A stretch of DNA of 37,063 nt from Pseudomonadota bacterium (lineage in GTDB: Bacteria; Pseudomonadota; Gammaproteobacteria; Pseudomonadales; Moraxellaceae), in contig JAKBFV010000019.1 of assembly GCA_021833365.1 (NCBI GenBank), positions 1 to 37,063 on the forward strand. The letters are read 5' to 3'. The notes beneath the pieces were generated by a model, which worked only from the letters and a program-made list of their open reading frames with translations, was not told where the DNA came from and searched no databases. The position numbers and the translations under genes were made by a program. The number at the start of each line of letters is the position of its first letter. The first letter of the stretch is position 1. Shown here piece after piece: positions 27,011-34,467 of the stretch.

Positions 27011-27547
27011 ATGCAAAGGATCCTCATCGCGGCGCTGGCGAGCGCTACCCTGGCCGCCCAGGCCTTCGATTTCGGCGCCATCGGCAATGCCATCGAGCAG
27101 AGCGTGGCGCCAGCGGCGGCCCCAGCGGCGACGTCGAATACCACCAGCGCCTTCATCGACAAGCTCGGTGCGGCGCGCGGCCAGGCCCTGTCGCCGGTCG
27201 ATGCCCTGGCGGTGAGCAGTGCCGTCGGCGGCACCCAGAGCATGGTCGACAATGCCCAGAACCAGTTTCTCGACAAGGTCAGCCAGAGCACCGGTCTGAG
27301 CCGCGACGTCATCGCCGCCATCGCGCCGAAGACGACGGCGCCGGTGTCGCAGTCGGACGTGCTGCAGAAGCTGCAGGCCAAGGCCGGTCAGCTCAATCCG
27401 CAGACGGTGTCGATGGTGCAGGGCGCGGTGCAGTCGCGCAACAGTCTCATGGGCAATCTGCGCGACACCCTGGTGCAGAACCTCGCCAATCGTGTCGGTG
27501 TGCCGGCGACGGTGGTGACCGCCCTGCTGCCCATGGTCGGTCTGTAA
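27011..27547 (+). CDS. Small secreted helical protein, function unknown
   Basis: 178 residues from ATG 27011, with AGGAG upstream. An export signal is visible (MQRILIAALASATLAAQA), with cleavage likely after residue 18. The mature part is Ala/Gln/Ser-rich, without cysteine and predicted helical. Two stretches look related: LDKVSQSTGLSRDVIAAIAP and the C-terminal LVQNLANRVGVPATVVTALLP, each an amphipathic helix, a Gly turn and a second helix ending in a Pro. This could be an internal repeat. I do not recognise the family. It stands between fadH and a lipoprotein gene with its own downstream hairpin. Confidence 0.7.
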   Translation: MQRILIAALASATLAAQAFDFGAIGNAIEQSVAPAAAPAATSNTTSAFIDKLGAARGQALSPVDALAVSSAVGGTQSMVDNAQNQFLDKVSQSTGLSRDVIAAIAPKTTAPVSQSDVLQKLQAKAGQLNPQTVSMVQGAVQSRNSLMGNLRDTLVQNLANRVGVPATVVTALLPMVGL

Positions 27548-27555
27548 GCGCGTAC

Positions 27556-27584
27556 GGGTGTTCGGCCGCCGCTGGCGGACACCC
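27556..27584 (+). terminator. Hairpin terminator candidate
   Basis: GGGTGT (27556-27561) pairs with ACACCC (27579-27584), and CCGCC with GGCGG inside it, leaving a four-base bulge and a GCT loop. TTCACGTTCTCT follows, mildly T-rich. It sits eight bases after the stop of the small secreted protein. Confidence 0.45.
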
Positions 27585-27667
27585 TTCACGTTCTCTGCAT
27601 TGACATTATCGGCGTCTACGCTCACCATGCCGCGCCAGAGTGTGGTCTATTTCGGTGAGGGGTCGTC

Positions 27668-29401
27668 ATGAGCTTAGGGCGCTGGATCAAGGCGGGCGTC
27701 ATCGCCCTGGGTGCGAGCTGGTTGACCGCCTGTGGCGGTAATAACAACAACACCGGACCGGCTGTCTATGACGTCGAGCTCTCCGCCGGACCTTCCAACA
27801 TCTATCCGCACATCTGGGTGACGATCAGCGGCATCGCCATGAATGCCAACGCCACCGAGATCTTCAGTGCCAACGACATGACCTGGGCCTACTATACCCT
27901 GGCCGAACCGGTGACCGTCGATCTCAACGATCTCGACAATGGCACCATGCGCACCGTACTCTCCAACCTGCACATCTCGAGTGGCAACTATCTGCAGACA
28001 CGTTTGCTGCTGACGCCGACGAATCAGCCCCTGACCGCCTCGGCGCAGACCCATACCGACGGTAACGGCCAGCCTCTGCAGTGGAACGATCAGATCGAGT
28101 ATATGCAGGGTTCGACACGCGTCGAGGTGCCGCTCGAAGTGCCCGCCGATGGCCAGGGCCTGTTCGTCGATACGGCGCAGATCCTCGGTTCCGGCGGCAC
28201 CTATGATACCGATTTCGACATCGACATCGCGCACTCCATCGTGCCCTTCCAGCAGGGTAATGGCCTCGGCTTCTATCTGCAGCCGCAGCTGCAGACGCAC
28301 GTGCTGTCCCTGGATGGCGCCGTGCAGGGCAGTCTGGCGACGACCTCCCTGTGTCCGCGCGGTACCACCGGCAGCAACTGCGCCGGTCAGGTCATCGCCA
28401 TGGCCGAACTGCCGCACTATGATGCCGCCGGCAATATCACTTATCAGGCGGTGCGCGAGGCTGCCGTCGATCCGACCACCGGTGTCTTCGATCTCTATCC
28501 GCTCGAGCCGAGCACCACGGTCGGCCTCTATCAGATCGTCATCCGCGGCATCAATATGCGTACCATGGTGATCACCAACGTCCCCGTCGTCTCCGGCACG
28601 ACGCCGTCGTCGCTGTCGCCGAACGCCGCTCTGGCGGTGTACGCGCCGACCATGCTCAACGTCTCGCCCATGGCCATCACCCTGACGCAGTCGGCCTATT
28701 CGGCGCAGCTGTCGCAGGCGATGACGCCCTATGGCGCCGGTCACGTCCTGTTCACGCAGACGCCGACCCTGACCGACGTGCCGTCCGAGATACGCTGGGG
28801 ATCGACCGATCCTTTCACCGGCCTGTTCAATACGCCGGTGGCCCTCGATGGCGACATCATGGAGGAGGCGATCTGGGTCTCTCTGGTGCAGCCGACCTTC
28901 GCGGCGGTGGCGCCCTACAATGGTAGCGGCAACTATGGCGCCTTCAGCATGGGCACGGTCTATCAGGTGCCCGCCGTGCCGGGTTCGGTGATCGCCGCCG
29001 GTGCCGCTGGCAGCACGGTGAGCTTCGCGCCGGTCGCTCCCATCCAGCTGGCGACGGTGCCGAATGGCCAGGTCACGGCCACCTTCACCATCACCAACGC
29101 CCAAGGTTATGATCGCGGTCAGCTGGTGATGAGCGACATCGCCGGCATCGTCAACAGCGCCGACATCAGCGCTCTGCTCGGCGGCAGCGGTGGTTCCAGC
29201 ACCTGCTCGAAGGCGACGATGAGCTGCACCATCACGGTGCCGGTCGGCAGCAGTGCCCTGCTCACCCCGGGTACCTATTATTATCCCTATCTGCGCCTGT
29301 GGAAGAGCACTTCGACGGCGCCGGCCACCCTGGTCGACATCAATACCCCGGTCAATCTCATGGCCGGCGGCAACGGCAGCCTCAGCGTCAACATCCCCTG
29401 A
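27668..29401 (+). CDS. Large lipoprotein, DUF4382-like N-terminus
   Basis: 577 residues. The lipoprotein signal ends in LTAC (Cys22), followed by an Asn-rich tether (GGNNNN). Residues about 33-215 resemble the DUF4382 beta-sandwich (VYDVELSAGPSNIYPHIWVT and repeated acidic strands), seen in surface lipoproteins of several phyla. The rest contains a carboxypeptidase-regulatory-like stretch (residues 240-310, DAAGNITYQAVREAAVDPTTG) and a Ser/Thr/Gly-rich C-terminus with one Cys pair (STCSKATMSC). No catalytic motif is seen. Probably outer-membrane anchored. The DUF call is from pattern, not a search. Confidence 0.75.
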   Translation: MSLGRWIKAGVIALGASWLTACGGNNNNTGPAVYDVELSAGPSNIYPHIWVTISGIAMNANATEIFSANDMTWAYYTLAEPVTVDLNDLDNGTMRTVLSNLHISSGNYLQTRLLLTPTNQPLTASAQTHTDGNGQPLQWNDQIEYMQGSTRVEVPLEVPADGQGLFVDTAQILGSGGTYDTDFDIDIAHSIVPFQQGNGLGFYLQPQLQTHVLSLDGAVQGSLATTSLCPRGTTGSNCAGQVIAMAELPHYDAAGNITYQAVREAAVDPTTGVFDLYPLEPSTTVGLYQIVIRGINMRTMVITNVPVVSGTTPSSLSPNAALAVYAPTMLNVSPMAITLTQSAYSAQLSQAMTPYGAGHVLFTQTPTLTDVPSEIRWGSTDPFTGLFNTPVALDGDIMEEAIWVSLVQPTFAAVAPYNGSGNYGAFSMGTVYQVPAVPGSVIAAGAAGSTVSFAPVAPIQLATVPNGQVTATFTITNAQGYDRGQLVMSDIAGIVNSADISALLGGSGGSSTCSKATMSCTITVPVGSSALLTPGTYYYPYLRLWKSTSTAPATLVDINTPVNLMAGGNGSLSVNIP

Positions 29402-29419
29402 CGCGAGGCCGCCCGCATT

Positions 29420-30112
29420 TCAGTGGCTCGGTTCGACGATGTCGCTGAAGTGCGCCTGGCGGTAAGCCGGCAGGCGGATCTCCGCCGGCAGGTGCTTGAG
29501 GCTGCCATAAGGCAGCTCGGTGATCACCAGATTGGCCGCCCAGTCCGGGACGATGCCACCGGGCAGACCGAAGCCGCGCAGGATGACCTTGACGCGATGC
29601 GCACCGAGGGGGATGAAAGTCCAGTCGGTATCCATCTCCGGCATGCGCACGCAGCCTGACTGCAGGCCCTTGCCGCCGGCGATGCTATGACTGCTCACCG
29701 TGACGACGCCGGTTTGAGCGTCCTGGCTGACGCGCGCGTCGATGAAGGTGTCGCGATCGTGCAGGGGCCAGGGCGAGTGGATGACGACGTAAGCCTTGAC
29801 GTGCGACGGGCTGAGGGTCTGTACGGCGGTGACGCGCGCGACGTGCGGCATCCAGTCGGCCAGATGCGGGAAGTCCGAGGTCGCCGCCACCAGGGCGGAG
29901 AGCGAGCTGTCGACGACCGTTTCGGCACGGAATTCCTTGATGTTGGTGCCGTCCATGGCGCGCGTGTAGATGTCGATGTGTTCATCCGGACGTTGCATCA
30001 CCAATTGCCAGGGCCCTTGTGGGTCGGGGCGGACCGTCGCGTGAGCGGCGGCGCTGGTGAGCAGGGCGAGGGCGAGATGGAGGACTCGACGCGGGCGGCG
30101 GGGGTGTGGCAT
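29420..30112 (-). CDS. Secreted START-domain protein
   Basis: 230 residues from ATG 30112 (AGGAG seven bases upstream). The signal peptide is MPHPRRPRRVLHLALALLTSAAAHA, roughly 26 residues, with an Arg-rich start. The remainder has the START/lipid-binding helix-grip fold: IDIYTRAMDGTNIKEFRAE, the DFPHLADWMPHVARVTAV helix, YVVIHSPWPLHDRDTFIDA and FGLPGGIVPDWAANLVI. START domains bind a hydrophobic ligand. An exported one could carry a lipid in the periplasm. It converges with the lipoprotein gene (18 bases between stops) and diverges from the diiron gene at 30320. Confidence 0.82.
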   Translation of the reverse strand: MPHPRRPRRVLHLALALLTSAAAHATVRPDPQGPWQLVMQRPDEHIDIYTRAMDGTNIKEFRAETVVDSSLSALVAATSDFPHLADWMPHVARVTAVQTLSPSHVKAYVVIHSPWPLHDRDTFIDARVSQDAQTGVVTVSSHSIAGGKGLQSGCVRMPEMDTDWTFIPLGAHRVKVILRGFGLPGGIVPDWAANLVITELPYGSLKHLPAEIRLPAYRQAHFSDIVEPSH

Positions 30113-30240
30113 GGGCGCTCTCCTGAGGGTGAGGGGAGGCGTGAAGATACCATCAAAAAATGAAACATCGTATAGCGATCTTTCATGGATGTTCTAAAAA
30201 AAACTGCTCAAGGCCTGGCGAGGCGCTTTCTGCCGAAGTA

Positions 30241-30279
30241 TTGACTTGCGTCACTTTTGGATTACATTGAATCATGTAA
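30241..30279 (+). promoter_or_regulatory. Promoter with perfect dyad upstream of first diiron gene
   Basis: TTGACT (30241-30246), 16 bases, TACATT (30263-30268) is a good sigma-70-like promoter. TTACAT-tgaatc-ATGTAA (30262-30279) is a perfect 6-6-6 inverted repeat covering the -10. A second dyad, TGAC-ttgc-GTCA (30242-30253), covers the -35. These are probable regulator sites; the MerR protein encoded at the other end of the gene is the closest candidate. Confidence 0.6.
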
Positions 30280-30319
30280 CAGTCAGTAGTGACTTCAATG
30301 CATGCCCAGGAGACCGACC

Positions 30320-31471
30320 ATGCAAATTCTCGCACGTCCCAGCAATGAACGCGCCCATGTCCTCAACCAGCGCGTCGAGGCCTACGTCAACCGCCTGTTA
30401 CGCGGCTTCGATCGGCAGCGCGCCGTTCTCGGGCTGGGTGGGCGCAAGGGCTATTACAACGATGACACTTATGAGTTCGAGGGCGGCGCCCGCGATGCTC
30501 TGCGCGCCAAGCACTACGACAAGAGCCTGCGTTTGTTGTGGAAGGCGCAGGAGCACGCGCCATGGATGAGTTTCCGCGACTGCACCCAGGATGAGATGCA
30601 CCTGCTGGCGATGGCCGAGAAGTCGCTGACGCCGGCCGAGAAGGCGGCGCGCAAGCGCGTCAATACGCAGGCCTTCCGCGATCAGTTGAACAGCCTTTAC
30701 ACGCCGCGGCAGAAGCAGGCCATCGTCAACATCCTGGCCATGATCGGACACGGTGAGGCTTACGCCTGGATGGTCTCGAGCGAGCTGCTCAATGAGGTGC
30801 GCTCGACCGGCGGTCGCGCCGCCATGACCATGCAGGTGCTGGAAGAAGCCAAGCACTTCGTCGTTCTGCGTGAGCTCCTGCAGGCTTTCGACTGCCCGAT
30901 TCCGCGTATGAACGCCTGGGAGTATCTCCTGCTCGAGCGCACTTACAAGTCCGAAGGTCTGGAGAAGTTCTTCGGCATGAACGTCGTCGTCGAAGGCTTT
31001 GCGCTCAGCCTCTTCGGCATGATGGGGGCCTTGCCCGGTCTTGAGATCCTCAAGCTCTTTCATCGCGACGAGTCGCGCCATACCGCCCTGCCGAGCAATT
31101 ATCTGCACGAGTTTCCACTCAGCTGGTGGGACAAAAACAACCCCGCCAAGCGTCTGCATCGCCTCAGCCTGGTGCTGCCGGCGCTGCCGATCTTCATGCT
31201 CATCGAGGCCGATCTGGCCGAGATCGGTATCGATAGCTTCGACTTCGGCGGCTCGCTGGCGCGCAAGATCCTCAAGCTCAGCGATCGCGTCGGCTTCAAG
31301 CTGCCGCTGACGCAGGCGCAGGCGACGCGACTGTTCAACACCCTGTTCAACGCTTATTGCCGGGCGACGCGCAGCGACTATGTGCACAAGGACTTTCTCA
31401 GCGCCGAGACCACCACCGGCCAGGAAGAACTCGACATCGAGGCGGAAGTGTTCATGCTCAAGACCGCCTGA
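30320..31471 (+). CDS. Ferritin-like diiron protein (oxygenase-like), MerR-linked
   Basis: 383 residues from ATG 30320; AGGAG seven bases upstream excludes the earlier ATG at 30302. Putative iron ligands are Glu146 (GHGEAYAW), Glu176/His179 (EEAKH), Glu225 (VVEGF) and Glu251/His254 (DESRH), the four-helix carboxylate-bridged diiron pattern. That is the chemistry of ferritin-like oxidases, desaturases and N-oxygenases. Two long hydrophobic stretches (residues 222-246 and 281-296) suggest a lipid-facing or membrane-near enzyme. It is distantly like the protein at 33201. The substrate is unknown. Confidence 0.75.
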   Translation: MQILARPSNERAHVLNQRVEAYVNRLLRGFDRQRAVLGLGGRKGYYNDDTYEFEGGARDALRAKHYDKSLRLLWKAQEHAPWMSFRDCTQDEMHLLAMAEKSLTPAEKAARKRVNTQAFRDQLNSLYTPRQKQAIVNILAMIGHGEAYAWMVSSELLNEVRSTGGRAAMTMQVLEEAKHFVVLRELLQAFDCPIPRMNAWEYLLLERTYKSEGLEKFFGMNVVVEGFALSLFGMMGALPGLEILKLFHRDESRHTALPSNYLHEFPLSWWDKNNPAKRLHRLSLVLPALPIFMLIEADLAEIGIDSFDFGGSLARKILKLSDRVGFKLPLTQAQATRLFNTLFNAYCRATRSDYVHKDFLSAETTTGQEELDIEAEVFMLKTA

Positions 31472-31477
31472 AGGGCG

Positions 31478-31502
31478 GCAGGCGCGCTGCCGGCGCGCCT
31501 GC
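31478..31502. terminator. Strong GC stem-loop between convergent genes
   Basis: GCAGGCGCGC (31478-31487) and GCGCGCCTGC (31493-31502) pair over all ten bases around TGCCG. A shorter palindrome GCCGCGCGGC follows. It lies between the stops of the diiron and MerR genes and could act in both directions, though no T tract is present. Confidence 0.5.
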
Positions 31503-31525
31503 ATCAGCGTGCCGCGCGGCAGAGC

Positions 31526-32311
31526 TCAGCGCGGTTCCTGACCGTAGAGATTCTCGTAGATGCAGGTCAGGCGTTCGCCGAGGATGCCTTCGAGAGCGTG
31601 CTGCATGGCGCGCGCCACTTCCGCCGAGACGGCGGCATCGACCTGGCCGCGCAGGCGCCAGATGACGGCGGCGAGTTTCTGTGCATCGGCGGCCGGCGGC
31701 AGGCGCTGGCCGTAGGGAATGTCGAAGACGTAGGTGGCGACGCGCTGCACCAGCTCGTTGGCGGCGCGTTCGACGTTGGCGCGCAGCAGGGCGACGATGG
31801 ACAAGGTCTCCTCGAGCGGAATACCCGCCTGCGTCAGCTCCTGACCGACGGCGAGCAGACGTGGGCTCGGCACTTTGAACTTGTCCTTGTCGGGGACGAT
31901 GATCTCGAGTTCCATGACGCGTTTGAGCACTTCCGGCGAGAGGATGCCGGCGAAGCGCTGCACCAGCTCGGCGAGCGTGAAATACTCCGCCACTTCATCC
32001 GTCCAGGGGCTGGTCAGGGCCGCTTCCAGGCCCATGACGTCGGCGATGTCGCGACCTGATTCCCAGGCCTGAATGAGCTCGCCGATGCTGGCCAGGGTGT
32101 AGCCGCGTTCGAGCATACTGCCGATCAGGCGCAGGCGCGCCAGGTGGGCGGCGTGGTAGATGCCGGTACGCCCACGGCGTTCCGGGGGCGGCAGGAGACC
32201 GCGATCCTGATAGGCGCGCACGTTGCGCACCGTCGTACCGGCGGTCCTGGCCAGTTCGTCGATGGTGTATTCATCGCTCGGTCGCGATATGACGTGATCG
32301 GTCTGTGGCAT
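31526..32311 (-). CDS. MerR-family transcriptional regulator
   Basis: 261 residues from ATG 32311; a start at 32356 would add 15 residues but has no ribosome site. The MerR winged helix is clear at residues 14-80: YTIDELARTAGTTVRNVRAY, DRGLLPPPERRGRTGIY and LRLIGSMLERGYTLASIGELI. The C-terminal ~180 residues are much longer than the metal-sensing members and lack their Cys metal loop, so it probably senses an organic ligand. Convergent with the diiron gene at 30320, whose promoter holds a perfect dyad. Confidence 0.86.
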   Translation of the reverse strand: MPQTDHVISRPSDEYTIDELARTAGTTVRNVRAYQDRGLLPPPERRGRTGIYHAAHLARLRLIGSMLERGYTLASIGELIQAWESGRDIADVMGLEAALTSPWTDEVAEYFTLAELVQRFAGILSPEVLKRVMELEIIVPDKDKFKVPSPRLLAVGQELTQAGIPLEETLSIVALLRANVERAANELVQRVATYVFDIPYGQRLPPAADAQKLAAVIWRLRGQVDAAVSAEVARAMQHALEGILGERLTCIYENLYGQEPR

Positions 32312-32488
32312 GTGCAAAATCCCGGCTCGCTGCAGCGTCTTCTCGGCAGCCGCCATTGTACGACAGAATGCCGTCGCTGCGCGCCAGCGCTAGCGCTTTC
32401 ACCTGACGGTCATCATGTTGCGGCGCGGGCATGGGGCGGGTGGGCATGAAAGACGCGTGCAACCCTGTGCCAGGTCAAGCAGCTGGCA

Positions 32489-32517
32489 TTGCAAGCGCCA
32501 GCGATAGCTTCGATAAT
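32489..32517 (+). promoter_or_regulatory. Promoter of lipoprotein gene at 32553
   Basis: TTGCAA (32489-32494) and GATAAT (32512-32517) are spaced exactly 17 bases, a near-consensus sigma-70 pair. The start would fall about 30 bases before the ATG, and AAGGA lies seven bases upstream of it. Confidence 0.6.
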
Positions 32518-32552
32518 CAGCGCCTGTTCAACCACCTTGCAAGGATGCGCTG

Positions 32553-33185
32553 ATGTTGATTCGTCGTCTTAGCTTAAGTCGCCTGACCCGGCGCGGTCTC
32601 ACGCTCCTCGTCCTGATGATGTTGGCCGGCTGCGCCGCGTTTTCGCAACACCGCGTCGGCTTCGTCGCGACGCCTTTGCAGCCGGCGCCAGAAACCACGC
32701 TCATCGACGTCGATCTGCGTACCTATGAGGGTACACCGGAACACGCCTCGCCGCTCGGTACCTTGCATGATGCGGCGCAGGGTGTGGCTCTCGAGGCCCT
32801 GCATGAGAGCGGACTGTTCCGCGAAGTCAGCTTCAACGATGAGGCGCGCGCGCGCGCCAACGTCGTCGTGCGCCTGTCGATCTATCGCCAGACGTCGACG
32901 GTCTGGCCCTACGTCACCGCCATCCTCAACTATTTCTCCGCCACCCTCATCCCGGTCTACGCCAATGAGCAGTACACCATCACCCTCGAGCAGCTCGATG
33001 CGACGGGTCGGGTGAGCCAGCGCCTCGTCGACGCCGATGCCGTGCACCACTATGCCGGCCTCCTGTTCCTGCCGGCGGCGATGCTCGGCAAGACGCCGGC
33101 GAAGGCCGTGAATGAGACCTTGAACAACCAGATCGAGCATCTCGTCGCCCAGGCTGAACAGATGGGCTGGTTCGCGGCCAAGTAA
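32553..33185 (+). CDS. Small lipoprotein, function unknown
   Basis: 210 residues. A basic N-terminus (MLIRRLSLSRLTRRG) and hydrophobic stretch lead to the lipobox LAGC with Cys27. The mature part has alternating strand-like segments (TTLIDVDLRTYEG, ANVVVRLSIYRQTS, QYTITLEQLD) and a hydrophobic loop around VTAILNYFSATLIPVYAN, similar in feel to small periplasmic outer-membrane lipoproteins that support envelope assembly. I recognise no named family. It has its own promoter and lies between a MerR gene and the diiron/reductase operon. Its stop is 15 bases from the convergent diiron gene end. Confidence 0.8.
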   Translation: MLIRRLSLSRLTRRGLTLLVLMMLAGCAAFSQHRVGFVATPLQPAPETTLIDVDLRTYEGTPEHASPLGTLHDAAQGVALEALHESGLFREVSFNDEARARANVVVRLSIYRQTSTVWPYVTAILNYFSATLIPVYANEQYTITLEQLDATGRVSQRLVDADAVHHYAGLLFLPAAMLGKTPAKAVNETLNNQIEHLVAQAEQMGWFAAK

Positions 33186-33200
33186 GCGCCGGCGGCGCCC

Positions 33201-34433
33201 TCAGGCGCGCCGTCGTCCGCGGCTGGCGCCGGTGCTGGCTGCCGGTCCACGGTCGAGGTCGGCGAGCATCTGCTCGCCACTCAGCTCGGGGGCAGCGGCG
33301 CCATGAAAATACTGGCCCATGCCGGCCTGCTCGTAGTGCGGCCGTATGCGCGGCGAGAGCAGGCCGATCTCGCGCAGATTGGGGACCAGGCGGGTGAACA
33401 TGATGTCGCGGAAACGCCGCATGCCGGGTGAACTGAGAACCAGCTGGCGCCACTGTTCACGCGTCACGCTGCTGCCTTCGTACCACTCCTCGTAGACCTC
33501 GTAGGCCATGAAGCGGTTGCGCATGAGCAGGGCGACTTCATAGGCCCAGTCCTCGCGCTCGGCTTTTTCCTTGGGTGACAGCTCGGTGGTGATGTGCTGG
33601 CGCAGGGCGAGCACCCCGTAGTGGACGTGGCGGGCCTCGTCCTGGATGACATAGCGCAGCATGTCCTTGAGCAGGGGCTCCTGCGTATGCTGATAGAGGA
33701 AGCCGAAAGCGCCGAGGGCCAGGCCTTCGACCATGATCTGCATGCCGAGAAACTTCATGTCCCAGCGCGCGTCGGTCATCAGGGCATCGATGATGACGAA
33801 GAGATTGTCGTTGACCGGATACATCTTGCCGAGCTTTTCACTGAGATAGCGATGGAAGACTTCGACGTGGCGGCCCTCGTCGACGACCTGCGTCGAACCA
33901 TAGAGCTTGCCGTCGAAGAAGGGCACCGACTCGGTCACCTGGCAGGCGGCGAGCAGGGCGCCCTGCTCGCCATGCAGGAACTGTGAGAGCATCCAGCTGG
34001 TGATCGAGTAGATCATCTTCGGCTGCTCGTCGCCGCTCAGCTGGATGCCGACTTTTTTGGCCGCCGCGAGGTCGATCATGTCGAGGGGCGCCAGCGCCCG
34101 GTCGGGATCGAAGGGGTCGACGGCGGTCTGCCAGGCGAGCTGGCTGCCATTCCACTGACCGAGTTTGGCGCGCTCGTAGAGCTGGTGCATCTCCGCGTGA
34201 TCGTGTGGATAGTCCCAGTTGAAGTGAGCGTCGTGGGCGGCGGCCATCGCCGTCGGTGCGCCATTTTTGCCGGCCTTGAGCAGGAGTCCGCGCACCGCCG
34301 AGGGCGCCATGGAGCGCAGGACGCGCGGATTTTTCATTTCGGTGAAGATCTCCGCCGCTTCGATGACGGCGTCGACACGGTTTTGCACCGGTGTCGGCAG
34401 GATGGCGCGGATGTTGTCGAGGGCTGCATACAT
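33201..34433 (-). CDS. Ferritin-like diiron protein with double E-x28-DExRH motif
   Basis: 410 residues. Two exact repeats of the diiron monooxygenase motif are seen: Glu156 to Asp185-Glu186-Gly-Arg-His189, and Glu236 to Asp265-Glu266-Ala-Arg-His269, each E-x28-DExRH. That is the binding site of soluble diiron monooxygenases and R2-like oxidases. The gene is the distal member of an operon with the reductase at 34468, whose stop is 34 bases before this start; the electron path would be NAD(P)H, FAD, 2Fe-2S, then diiron. An oxygenation of a hydrophobic substrate is probable, but the substrate is not known. The C-terminus is Arg-rich (RGRRRA). Confidence 0.82.
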   Translation of the reverse strand: MYAALDNIRAILPTPVQNRVDAVIEAAEIFTEMKNPRVLRSMAPSAVRGLLLKAGKNGAPTAMAAAHDAHFNWDYPHDHAEMHQLYERAKLGQWNGSQLAWQTAVDPFDPDRALAPLDMIDLAAAKKVGIQLSGDEQPKMIYSITSWMLSQFLHGEQGALLAACQVTESVPFFDGKLYGSTQVVDEGRHVEVFHRYLSEKLGKMYPVNDNLFVIIDALMTDARWDMKFLGMQIMVEGLALGAFGFLYQHTQEPLLKDMLRYVIQDEARHVHYGVLALRQHITTELSPKEKAEREDWAYEVALLMRNRFMAYEVYEEWYEGSSVTREQWRQLVLSSPGMRRFRDIMFTRLVPNLREIGLLSPRIRPHYEQAGMGQYFHGAAAPELSGEQMLADLDRGPAASTGASRGRRRA

Positions 34434-34467
34434 GGTCAGGTTCTCCGGGTGTGGACGGGGCTGTCGA

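Noticed and set aside
27674-29104. Long open frame on the minus strand under the lipoprotein gene (476 codons)
   Set aside because: It is full of His, Arg, Gly and Asp in no family pattern; high G+C and strong third-position bias of the plus-strand gene keep the opposite frame open.
30398-31504. 368-codon minus-strand frame under the diiron gene
   Set aside because: The plus frame has the iron ligands and a ribosome site; the minus frame has neither motif nor start signal.
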